Source: Jejuia sp049889775 (GTDB lineage: Bacteria; Bacteroidota; Bacteroidia; Flavobacteriales; Flavobacteriaceae). Taken from it: a stretch of DNA of 64,000 bases. Shown in pieces: positions 52,187-59,889 of the stretch. How positions within the stretch are numbered: the stretch's first letter is position 1; every line of letters begins with the position of its first letter. Both the position numbers and the translations under genes were made by a program. The notes below the pieces were generated by a model that did no database searches, was not told the origin of the DNA, and saw only the letters and a program-made list of their open reading frames with translations. Location of the stretch: contig JBMHCT010000047.1 of NCBI GenBank assembly GCA_049889775.1, positions 1 to 64,000 of the forward strand, in the 5' to 3' direction.

Positions 52187-52834
52187 ATGGAAAATGATTT
52201 AAGTAATTATAGAAAATCTTATGAAAAAGGGGAACTTTTATTAAAAGATGCACCAGAAAACCCAATAGAATTATTTCAAAAATGGTTTTATGAAGTAGAT
52301 AAATATTTTCCAGAGGATGAAAACAATGCAATGACTCTATCCACAATTGGGTTAGATGGTTTCCCAAAAAGCCGCGTTGTACTTCTAAAAAAATTTACTT
52401 TTGAAGGTTTTATTTTTTACACAAACTATGAAAGTGAAAAGGGTAGAGCTATAGCACAAAACCCCAATGTCTGTTTGTCTTTCTTTTGGCATGGTGCAGA
52501 GCGACAGATAATTATTAAAGGTAGGGCTGAAAAAATAGCTTCAAATTTAAGTGATGGGTATTTTGAATCTCGTCCTAAAGGAAGCCAATTAGGGGCTTTG
52601 GCATCCCATCAAAGTGAAATTGTTTCAAACAGGCAATATTTAGAAGATAAATTGTCCGTATTAGAACATGAATATTCTGAAAAAGAGGTTTCCAGACCGA
52701 AATATTGGGGCGGCTATATGGTAAAACCTGCTGAAATTGAATTTTGGCAGGGGAGACCTAATAGGCTACATGATAGAATACGCTACCAACTACAAGAAGA
52801 TTTAAATTGGCTAATACATCGATTATCACCCTAA
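52187..52834 (+). CDS. pdxH: Pyridoxamine 5'-phosphate oxidase
   Basis: A 215-residue FMN enzyme making pyridoxal 5'-phosphate from the pyridoxamine or pyridoxine phosphate. It has MTLSTIGLDGFPKSRVVLLK, the FMN-binding FYTNYESEKGRAIAQNP, LSFFWHGAERQIIIKG, SRPKGSQLGALASHQS and the signature IEFWQGRPNRLHDRIRY. A near-consensus -7 (TAATTTCG) lies a few bases before the ATG, so a very short leader is likely. The enzyme completes PLP supply for transaminases such as the ornithine aminotransferase in this window. Confidence 0.96.
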   Translation: MENDLSNYRKSYEKGELLLKDAPENPIELFQKWFYEVDKYFPEDENNAMTLSTIGLDGFPKSRVVLLKKFTFEGFIFYTNYESEKGRAIAQNPNVCLSFFWHGAERQIIIKGRAEKIASNLSDGYFESRPKGSQLGALASHQSEIVSNRQYLEDKLSVLEHEYSEKEVSRPKYWGGYMVKPAEIEFWQGRPNRLHDRIRYQLQEDLNWLIHRLSP

Positions 52835-52838
52835 TATC

Positions 52839-52927
52839 ATCGATTAAATGCTTATGCGGCGTAAAATAAGCGGTATTTTATCGATAAAAATTATTATTTT
52901 TCGATTAAAAGTAGGTCTTTAATCGAT
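52839..52927. promoter_or_regulatory. Array of TCGAT-centred sites upstream of the CAP gene
   Basis: TCGAT occurs at 52840, 52881, 52901 and 52923, each flanked by A/T runs (ATCGATTAAA, TTTTATCGATAAAA, TTTCGATTAAAA, TTTAATCGATTTT). Spacings of 41, 20 and 22 bases are near whole turns of the helix. This suggests cooperative binding sites for one regulator. Confidence 0.4.
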
Positions 52928-52993
52928 TTTAACATTTCCTTAACTACCGAGCCATAGGTTAGAAAGTAGCTTTATAATCCCAAAACTTAACCT

Positions 52994-53491
52994 ATGAAGT
53001 TTCTAACCAAAATACCTGTATTGGTATTATTGGCTTTATTCTCATATTCCTGCACAACAGATTCATTTGAGGATGAGATAGCCAAAATACATACAGAGGA
53101 CTTAATAGTTCCACAAACCAAATCTATTGAAGTTGAAATACTTGAGTTAATTAACAATTACAGATTATCAAAAGGCCTAAATGCATTGAAAAGTATGACA
53201 GTAATAAAATCTACTGCATTTAGTCATACAGATTACATGATTGATGTACAGAAAGTATCGCATGATAACTTTTTTGCACGCAGTAATTACCTAAAGGACA
53301 ATGCTGGTGCCAAAAGGGTTTCAGAAAATGTAGCCTACGGCTTTACCAAAGCAGAATCTGTTGTCAATGCTTGGATAAGAAGCGAAGGTCATAAAAAAAC
53401 AATAGAAGGTGATTTTACTGACTTTGAAATATCAGCAGAACAAGATGTTTATGGCAAATGGTATTACACCAACATATTCATAAAAAAATAA
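52994..53491 (+). CDS. CAP-domain lipoprotein
   Basis: A 165-residue lipoprotein: leader LALFSYSC with C20 as lipid site, then a single CAP (SCP/PR1-like) domain at about 45-163. Domain landmarks are ILELINNYRLSKGLNALK, TAFSHTDYMID, VSHDNF with the CAP-type His, and VSENVAYGF. CAP proteins are extracellular or envelope proteins with roles in host interaction, protease or lipid binding, and no enzymatic activity can be claimed. It has its own upstream region with an unusual site array. Confidence 0.87.
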   Translation: MKFLTKIPVLVLLALFSYSCTTDSFEDEIAKIHTEDLIVPQTKSIEVEILELINNYRLSKGLNALKSMTVIKSTAFSHTDYMIDVQKVSHDNFFARSNYLKDNAGAKRVSENVAYGFTKAESVVNAWIRSEGHKKTIEGDFTDFEISAEQDVYGKWYYTNIFIKK

Positions 53492-53611
53492 TTTCTACAG
53501 AATAAATAGCATAACTATCTTTAAAATAGCTGCTTAAAATAATATAAGATTTAATTTTAGTTATTTGATGGTTATTTAATAACTTGGATGTTATTAATTC
53601 AGATTTAGATC

Positions 53612-53640
53612 AAAAATCCTCCTATTAAGGGGGATTTTTA
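53612..53640. terminator. Bidirectional terminator after the CAP gene
   Basis: AAAAATCCTCC pairs with GGGGGATTTTT (one G-U) over a 6-base loop. It serves the CAP gene, 120 bases away, and the converging gene at 53661. Confidence 0.8.
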
Positions 53641-53660
53641 GTTTTATACCAAAAACCTAA

Positions 53661-54134
53661 TCACCTCAATTCTTCCAACATTAAGTTGTAATCGTATTGC
53701 AGATCCTCATGTAGCTTCAAAATCGTTTTTTTCGCCAGTTCTAGTTGCCGAATATACATGTTTTGTAATTGAGTACTTCGCTTAATAATCGGTTCAAAAT
53801 CACGTAATTTTTCACAAAAATAGAGTAGCAATTCTACTTCTGTTTCTTTTTGCTGGGAATAGCGCACAAACTTCTTAACATTTCTCAAAATCTTGCGAAT
53901 ACTCTTTTTAATATAGTAGAAATTATTCGTGTTAATCAATGCAAACTCCTCATCCATGAATTGCTTTACAGTTTCAATATAGCCCGATTCACTGTGCGAT
54001 TCAAACAAAAGATAAGTCAACAATTCTTTATTTTCTTTTTTAAAGCGCGCCAAACGCAGACAAATCTGCTGCAATTCAGTGCTAGAAAGCATATTAAGTT
54101 CTTTTTTTATTTCAGGAAGATTTACGGCTTTCAT
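53661..54134 (-). CDS. Conserved helical protein of unknown function
   Basis: A 157-residue, almost entirely helical and charged protein (ELQQICLRLARFKKENKELL, then YYIKKSIRKILRNVKKFVRY, and a terminal run of Leu/Glu-rich helices). No signal peptide or membrane helix is present, so it is cytosolic. Similar hypothetical proteins occur in other Flavobacteriaceae as far as I recall, but no domain is recognisable. It is a single gene between two terminating regions. Confidence 0.7.
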   Translation of the reverse strand: MKAVNLPEIKKELNMLSSTELQQICLRLARFKKENKELLTYLLFESHSESGYIETVKQFMDEEFALINTNNFYYIKKSIRKILRNVKKFVRYSQQKETEVELLLYFCEKLRDFEPIIKRSTQLQNMYIRQLELAKKTILKLHEDLQYDYNLMLEELR

Positions 54135-54239
54135 ATAGTTATTTTGCTTTTGGCTAAAGATAGACAGACCTATCCATAAACCAAAGTATTGCTACTCTCA
54201 ACTTCAATTTAATTCAGAATAACAATACTATACTTAAAG

Positions 54240-55124
54240 CTAGTCAAACAGTCTGACAGTTTTATTTTCGTCCTCCTCAACAATGGTTACTAATAGGTTC
54301 CTAAAACCCAGTTTATTTACCTTGTACACTTTCGTTCCTGTACTCCAATTTTCTTTTCTTGTTGCTTGTGGCATCATTGGGAAGCCGTAACTAAAAGTGC
54401 TGCCATCAGGTTTTGGACCGATAACAAAGAATTGATTTCTATTCCCAGAATTGTTCTTGATTTTAAAGTTGATAAATTTAGGATCCACTGTATCAAACTC
54501 ATAATCTGAACCTTGATCATTATAATATTTAATCGTCTTTTTGTTGGGTTCATTATCATAGATCAACCTACCTTTTTTAGAAATTTTCGCCCATAGTAAC
54601 TCAATGGGCATCACTTTTACCGTTCCTCTGCTCCAAATATTTGCATAAACTTTGTTCGCTATGAGCTTAGAAGCGTCAATAGTTGACATTTCGTTCCCTA
54701 AGCGTAGTTCTTCAGTTTTTCCCTCTAAAATAATTTTGCCAATTGGAGCAGTAATATTTAGATATTCCATATTAGCATTAATCACTTTGGTAACATCATG
54801 TGTATCATGAAAAATATGTTTTAAATGTGGCGCACCAATTTTGATGATAATATCTTCTGAAGGTTGAATCCATTTTATTTGATTAAAGTGCACTTTGCCG
54901 TCAACCACTTCCTTATCAATAAAATCAAATAAATTACTATCGGCGGTTATTGATAAACCAGCTTTTGCAGAAGGATCAATGGTTATTTTAGCATATAAAT
55001 CAATCTTAATATCGCTTACGTTGTTGAAACTAAAGCTTCTAGTTTCTATTTGTTTATTGCCTTTTATTTGCGCTTGTGATACAATTGAAGCGAAGCAAAT
55101 TATAAATGTGAATATAGTTTTCAT
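54240..55124 (-). CDS. GIN-domain (DUF2807) exported protein
   Basis: A 294-residue protein with a signal peptide (about 1-19, ending VSQAQ). Residues about 28-190 form the repetitive beta-helix-like GIN domain: FSFNNVSDIKIDLYAKITI, then SNLFDFIDKEVVDGKVHF and LRLGNEMSTIDASKLIANKV. The C-terminal 90 residues are a further beta-rich part. GIN-domain proteins are putative envelope or adhesin-like proteins with no proven activity. It is the last gene of a DoxX-lipoprotein-GIN run, 5 bases after the lipoprotein gene. Confidence 0.82.
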   Translation of the reverse strand: MKTIFTFIICFASIVSQAQIKGNKQIETRSFSFNNVSDIKIDLYAKITIDPSAKAGLSITADSNLFDFIDKEVVDGKVHFNQIKWIQPSEDIIIKIGAPHLKHIFHDTHDVTKVINANMEYLNITAPIGKIILEGKTEELRLGNEMSTIDASKLIANKVYANIWSRGTVKVMPIELLWAKISKKGRLIYDNEPNKKTIKYYNDQGSDYEFDTVDPKFINFKIKNNSGNRNQFFVIGPKPDGSTFSYGFPMMPQATRKENWSTGTKVYKVNKLGFRNLLVTIVEEDENKTVRLFD

Positions 55125-55129
55125 TTAAA

Positions 55130-55525
55130 TTATTTTTTTTGAGTTTTAATATCTTTTGAATTATTGAAAATTGCGCTGTAAACGATGGTTTCAGGCTTGT
55201 ATTCAAAACGAATGCTTCTATTAGGCTTATCTTGCAATTCAAAATTTTCAGTCTGATTCACAAACTTAAATTCAATATCGTAGCTCGCTGAGTTTAATTG
55301 AATTTCACCTTCGTAAATACTATCATTATTATTATCCGTTAGATAAAATGTTTCATTCCATGACAAAGGAGAAGTGTTTCCTCGTATTCCCACTTTACTT
55401 AAATCAGTTTCACTTCTCATATCCAATTTGAATAGAATTGTTTTTGGATGCGTTGTTTGTACACAGTTAAATAATAACAATGCCATACTGATAATGAAAC
55501 AGGTAAAAAAGATGTTAGATTTCAT
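55130..55525 (-). CDS. Small lipoprotein with CBM20-like strand pattern
   Basis: About 131 residues from the ATG at 55525, where MKSNIFFTCFIISMALLLFN leads to lipid site C21. The open frame reaches 55687, but the extra N-terminus lies inside doxX and would mask the signal, so I rejected it. The mature part (ILFKLDMRSETDLSKVGIRG, then WNETFYLTDNNNDSIYEGEI and YDIEFKFVNQ) resembles the starch-binding-domain/glycogen-binding beta-sandwich. The function is unknown and glycan binding is only a suggestion. Confidence 0.72.
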   Translation of the reverse strand: MKSNIFFTCFIISMALLLFNCVQTTHPKTILFKLDMRSETDLSKVGIRGNTSPLSWNETFYLTDNNNDSIYEGEIQLNSASYDIEFKFVNQTENFELQDKPNRSIRFEYKPETIVYSAIFNNSKDIKTQKK

Positions 55526-55530
55526 AGTTT

Positions 55531-56013
55531 TTATTTTAAAGATTTTGAAATTAAATAGTCCAACCCAAAACGGCCAGAACCTAAGAAGAGATTGTAGATA
55601 GATACCCATAAAAAGCTCATAGCCGGTAATATGCCCCAAGTACCTTGTCCCCATTTTTGCATAAAAATGGCAACTAACATGCTGCACATTATTAAGAAAG
55701 CAGCTATTCTGGTTTTTAGACCGAATGCCAATAAAATGCCTCCTACGGCTTCACTGAATGCTCCCATCCACGCAAAAAATATAGGAGCAACGGCAAAAAT
55801 GCCACCATATGAAGCAACATCCTCTGGAAACCAAGCAGAAACTTCAAAAAGATTTAGATTTCTATCATCGGGTGTCCAGGGCATTCCAAATTTTGCCGCT
55901 CCAAAATCTAATGCCAATAGCATTCCGCATATAAATCGAATGATGGCGAAAATGATATCTGCTGACCAGTGTTTTTGTAAAGTTGGAGTAATTAATAATT
56001 TGATAATTTTCAT
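55531..56013 (-). CDS. DoxX family membrane protein
   Basis: A 160-residue membrane protein with four hydrophobic segments, matching the DoxX family (FGAAKFGMPW after the first helix, GGILLAFGLKTRIAAFLIMC in the third). Family members have been linked to terminal oxidases, redox stress or small-molecule handling, and no specific role can be assigned. It starts an operon with the small lipoprotein (5 bases) and the GIN protein, and lies 102 bases downstream of the AraC-type regulator gene. Confidence 0.85.
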   Translation of the reverse strand: MKIIKLLITPTLQKHWSADIIFAIIRFICGMLLALDFGAAKFGMPWTPDDRNLNLFEVSAWFPEDVASYGGIFAVAPIFFAWMGAFSEAVGGILLAFGLKTRIAAFLIMCSMLVAIFMQKWGQGTWGILPAMSFLWVSIYNLFLGSGRFGLDYLISKSLK

Positions 56014-56115
56014 AACGTTTCATGTTTTTTGTTAGACAAGACAAAATTGAAACATTATGCATGGGTGAACGACTTAATCTGTATTAGGAAGGCTTAAAAT
56101 ACGATTTGAGACGTC

Positions 56116-57288
56116 TTAAGTTGTTATGGTCTTTAAATATTCTGAAGGAGAGGCGTCTGTCAATTTTTTAAAAACCCGATTGAATGTTGCCTTACTATTA
56201 AAACCACACTCTTGAGCAATCCCAAGTAGTGACAATTGTTGATGTTTATTTTCTTTAATCATAGATTTGAATGCATCCACACGATACATGTTTATAAAAT
56301 CATTAAAGTTTTTATGAAATCCAGAATTAATAACTTCAGAAAGTTGACCACGGGACATATTGGCCTGTTGCGCCATATCCGAGAGATTAAGCTCAGGATT
56401 TAGATATACTTTATTATCTTCCATTAATGATTTTACAAGAGCAATATCCTCTTCAGATATAGATTTAGAACCATCACCTTCGGAAACTTGAGGGATTGCT
56501 TCAAGGCTAGGAGAGAAGGTAAAATTGAGTTTATTCAGTTTAGTGGTATCCGTAAAGAAACCTTTAATCCCAACATATAATGTAATGATTGCCGAGAGCA
56601 AGTTAAGCCACCAACGCTGTTCATAATTCAAATCTATAAAAAAAGTATCCACTATAGTTTGAACGGTATCATATAGAAAAAGTAATGTAAATAACACCAA
56701 AAAACTTAATATCCAATTCAGTTCCAATTTATAAGTATTAGAAAAGTATTGTTTTATGCGTTTACGATAATTATAGAAGAGCTGTAGTGTAAATGCCAAA
56801 TAGAGCAACATAAACGGGAACTCAATAAAACCCATCACCGGTTGCACAATGGCTTGATCTAATTTGATTTTAAGAATACCATTTTGTGTTTCATGAAATC
56901 CAGGTTGCACTGCATCGTAAATAAATATGGAGGCGCGATAAACTATAAAAGTAATGGCCAGAGCAAAATGCCACCAGTGTGGTTTTTTAAATTTGAAGTT
57001 TGAAGTGGTAACTGATTTTACATAAAAATAGATTAAAGGCGCTAAGGCAATAGCGATATTATATAGAAAATAATTGATTTTAGTAGTTCTAAATTCATTA
57101 TACCAGCCCATAAATCCTACTGTATAACACGTTTGACTATAGCAGGTTAACAATAAAATCAGTCCTAAAAATAAATCTGAAATATTTCGTTTACGCTTGC
57201 ACTTGATTAAAAGTAATACAGCAAAGACAAGACTTTGTAATACTAAAATGAGTAAAGGCGTACTGCGAATATTAAAATCTGGAAACAA
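56116..57288 (-). CDS. AraC-type regulator with N-terminal membrane domain
   Basis: A 390-residue protein. Seven hydrophobic segments occupy about residues 10-245 and an AraC-type double helix-turn-helix about 285-388 (LNLSDMAQQANMSRGQLSEV, then SLLGIAQECGFNSKATFNRV and TDASPSEYLK). Membrane-embedded AraC proteins of this type are common in Bacteroidota and presumably sense envelope or lipophilic signals directly. It lies immediately upstream of the DoxX-lipoprotein-GIN run on the same strand, so local control is likely. Confidence 0.87.
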   Translation of the reverse strand: MFPDFNIRSTPLLILVLQSLVFAVLLLIKCKRKRNISDLFLGLILLLTCYSQTCYTVGFMGWYNEFRTTKINYFLYNIAIALAPLIYFYVKSVTTSNFKFKKPHWWHFALAITFIVYRASIFIYDAVQPGFHETQNGILKIKLDQAIVQPVMGFIEFPFMLLYLAFTLQLFYNYRKRIKQYFSNTYKLELNWILSFLVLFTLLFLYDTVQTIVDTFFIDLNYEQRWWLNLLSAIITLYVGIKGFFTDTTKLNKLNFTFSPSLEAIPQVSEGDGSKSISEEDIALVKSLMEDNKVYLNPELNLSDMAQQANMSRGQLSEVINSGFHKNFNDFINMYRVDAFKSMIKENKHQQLSLLGIAQECGFNSKATFNRVFKKLTDASPSEYLKTITT

Positions 57289-57321
57289 TAATTACAATTT
57301 TAGATACCTAAAATAGTATTA

Positions 57322-59733
57322 TTATCGCAGTTTAGGAAAATCAATAGGACTCAATTCGTGCATAACATCATAAACTGCTTCAAAAATATCCTCTGCAGAA
57401 GGTTTAGAGAAATAGTCGCCATCGTTTCCATAAGCAGGCCTATGTGCTTTTGCGGTTAAGGTCTTTGGTGCGCTGTCCAAATATTGAAATGCGTTTTGCC
57501 TATTTAAGATGTCATCTAAAATGTATGCTGAAGCACCACCAGGAACATCTTCATCTATAACCATGATACGATTTGTCTTAGCAATACTTTTTACAATATC
57601 TTGATTGATATCGAGAGGTAATAATGATTGAATATCAATAACTTCTGCATCAATACCTACGGCCAATAATTCTTTTGCGGCTTGCTCTACCAGCCTTAAA
57701 GTTGAACCATAGGATACTAAAGTAATATCTGTTCCTTCTTTAATAGTTTCAACCACACCAATAGGTGTTTTAAAATTACCAATATTATTAGGTCGACGCT
57801 CTTTTAATCGATATCCATTCAAGCATTCCACGACTAAAGCAGGATCGTCACTTTCTAAAAGTGTATTGTAAAATCCAGCGGCTTTCGTCATGTTTCTCGG
57901 TACCAATATTAGTATACCACGCATAAGGTGTAGAATTCCTCCCATTTGAGAACCAGAATGCCAAATTCCTTCCAATCTATGGCCTCTTGTTCTTATAATT
58001 AATGGCGCTTTTTGTCTACCTTTTGTTCTATAATGTAAAGAAGCAAGATCATCACTAATGACGTTCATTGCATAAAGAATGTAATCTAAATATTGAATCT
58101 CGGCTATTGGACGCAAACCTCGCAACGCCAAACCAATGCCTTGACCAATAATAGTAGCTTCGCGAATACCCACATCTGCCACTCTTAACTCTCCAAACTT
58201 CTCCTGAAGCCCTTCAAGCCCTTGATTTACGTCACCAATATTTCCAGAATCTTCTCCGAATACAAGTGCCTCTGGATACTTACTAAAAATAGTATCAAAA
58301 TTATCTCTTATGATAATTCTACCATCTACCAATTCAGATGTGTCATCATAAATTGGTTTTACCTCAGTTACATGCAATGCAGATTTGTCCGTTTCACAAA
58401 ATAAATGAGAACTAAATTCTGGTTGAACATGCTCAAAGCTATTATTAATCCATTTTTGAAGTGTTTTACTTTCTGCACTAGTATCACCGATTACATAACG
58501 AAGCGCCTTTCTGCAATGGGACAAAATATCCTTTCTTGTAGGTTCGTTTATAATGGATAAAGTTTCAACTATTTTAGTTATAAAAATACCGTTAGGACTA
58601 ACTTTAGAAAGGTTTCGCAGTAACTCAACCGCTTCATTTTGCTCCTTTTTAATAGGCGCTAAAAATGTATTCCATGCTTTTGTTTTTAGCTGCTTCACCT
58701 CGCGCTTTATGGTGCGTTCAATATTGGTTAATGTCTCATTTGTTGCAATACCACTTTCAATAATCCAGTCACGCATTTTTTTTATGCAATCGTGCTCAGA
58801 CTCCCATTGCAAACGTTCACCACTTTTATAACGCTCATGCGACCCAGACGTAGAATGCCCTTGTGGTTGTGTAAGCTCTACAACGTGTATAATTACAGGA
58901 ACATGCTCTTCTCTCGCAATGGCTCCAGCTTCTAAATAGGTTTGAACTAAATTGGCATAATCCCAACCTTTAACTCTTAATATTTCAAAACCATTATTTT
59001 CATTATCTCTTTGAAAACCACTTAGAATAGTCGAAATATCTTCTTTAGTAGTTTGATATTTGGCGTGTACAGAAATACCATACTCATCATCCCAAATACA
59101 TGTAACCATCGGTATTTGAAGAACACCCGCAGCATTTATGGTTTCAAAAAACAAACCTTCACTCGTACTGGCATTTCCTATCGTGCCCCAAGCCACCTCA
59201 TTTCCATTATTTGAAAATCGCTTGGAATTAATATCTGTAAGTTCTTTGTAAATTTTAGAGGCTTGAGCCAATCCCAAAAGTCGGGGCATTTGACCAGCGG
59301 TAGGAGAGATATCAGCACTAGAATTATACTGGTTAGTTAAATCTTTCCAATTCCCATTTTCATCAATACTATGCGTTACAAAGTGCCCCCCCATTTGTCT
59401 ACCGGCAGACATGGGTTCTAAATCTAAATTTGTATTGGCATACAAACCTGCAAAAAACTGTTCAACCGTCAACTCGCCAATCGCCATCATAAACGTTTGA
59501 TCTCTGTAATAACCAGAGCGCCAGTCGCCTTTTTTAAAGGCTTTTGCCATAGCTAGCTGTGGCACTTCCTTACCATCTCCAAAAATCCCAAATTTTGCTT
59601 TCCCAGTGAGTACTTCACGGCGCCCTAAAAGACTACACTCTCTACTTTGAACCGCTATTTTGTAGTCGTTTAAAACTTCAGCTTTAAAATCATCAAAGGA
59701 AAGGTTGTTTTTCAAATCAGTGAGTGGTTGCAT
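57322..59733 (-). CDS. Fused E1 component (alpha-beta) of a 2-oxoacid dehydrogenase
   Basis: About 803 residues from the ATG at 59733 (MQPLTDLKNN). The TTG at 59787 is part of the promoter. Alpha half (about 1-400): GRQMGGHF, GNASTSEGLFFETINAAG at the ThDP site and a GSHERYKS loop. Beta half (about 470-800): FGEDSGNIGDVNQGLEGL, EIQYLDYILYAMNVISDDLA and a VLIDEDVPGG-type end (here VIDEDVPGGA). ThDP-dependent oxidative decarboxylation, probably of branched-chain 2-oxo acids. Lipoyl E2 and E3 genes are not in the window. A clear promoter precedes it. Confidence 0.92.
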   Translation of the reverse strand: MQPLTDLKNNLSFDDFKAEVLNDYKIAVQSRECSLLGRREVLTGKAKFGIFGDGKEVPQLAMAKAFKKGDWRSGYYRDQTFMMAIGELTVEQFFAGLYANTNLDLEPMSAGRQMGGHFVTHSIDENGNWKDLTNQYNSSADISPTAGQMPRLLGLAQASKIYKELTDINSKRFSNNGNEVAWGTIGNASTSEGLFFETINAAGVLQIPMVTCIWDDEYGISVHAKYQTTKEDISTILSGFQRDNENNGFEILRVKGWDYANLVQTYLEAGAIAREEHVPVIIHVVELTQPQGHSTSGSHERYKSGERLQWESEHDCIKKMRDWIIESGIATNETLTNIERTIKREVKQLKTKAWNTFLAPIKKEQNEAVELLRNLSKVSPNGIFITKIVETLSIINEPTRKDILSHCRKALRYVIGDTSAESKTLQKWINNSFEHVQPEFSSHLFCETDKSALHVTEVKPIYDDTSELVDGRIIIRDNFDTIFSKYPEALVFGEDSGNIGDVNQGLEGLQEKFGELRVADVGIREATIIGQGIGLALRGLRPIAEIQYLDYILYAMNVISDDLASLHYRTKGRQKAPLIIRTRGHRLEGIWHSGSQMGGILHLMRGILILVPRNMTKAAGFYNTLLESDDPALVVECLNGYRLKERRPNNIGNFKTPIGVVETIKEGTDITLVSYGSTLRLVEQAAKELLAVGIDAEVIDIQSLLPLDINQDIVKSIAKTNRIMVIDEDVPGGASAYILDDILNRQNAFQYLDSAPKTLTAKAHRPAYGNDGDYFSKPSAEDIFEAVYDVMHELSPIDFPKLR

Positions 59734-59756
59734 TATTAGGTTGGTTAAAGCGCATG

Positions 59757-59787
59757 CAAAAGTACTAAATACCTTGCAATTTTGCAA
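59757..59787 (-). promoter_or_regulatory. Promoter of the E1 fusion gene
   Basis: On the minus strand TTG (59785-59787) lies 20 bases upstream of TACTTTTG (59757-59764), matching the Bacteroidota TTG/TAnnTTTG pattern in sequence and spacing. The ATG is 24 bases beyond. This is the best-formed promoter in the window and also explains why the open frame appears to start at that TTG. Confidence 0.65.
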
Positions 59788-59889
59788 TCCAAACTAATGT
59801 TAAAATAGCTTCAAAATCACACTAAATTAAATATAAGAGCAATTATTTTGAAGAAAACAAAATAAATCAGAAGAGATTTTAAGAATATT

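Noticed and set aside
52068..52367. Minus-strand open frame of 99 codons across the start of pdxH
   Set aside because: It covers the pdxH promoter and N-terminus and is rich in Leu/His/Phe without any motif. pdxH on the other strand is unmistakable.
55526..55687. N-terminal extension of the small lipoprotein gene
   Set aside because: It lies inside doxX and would mask the lipoprotein signal that starts at the ATG at 55525.
59734..59787. TTG start of the E1 fusion gene
   Set aside because: That TTG coincides with the -33 promoter element. The -7 element lies between it and the ATG at 59733, so it would not be in the transcript.
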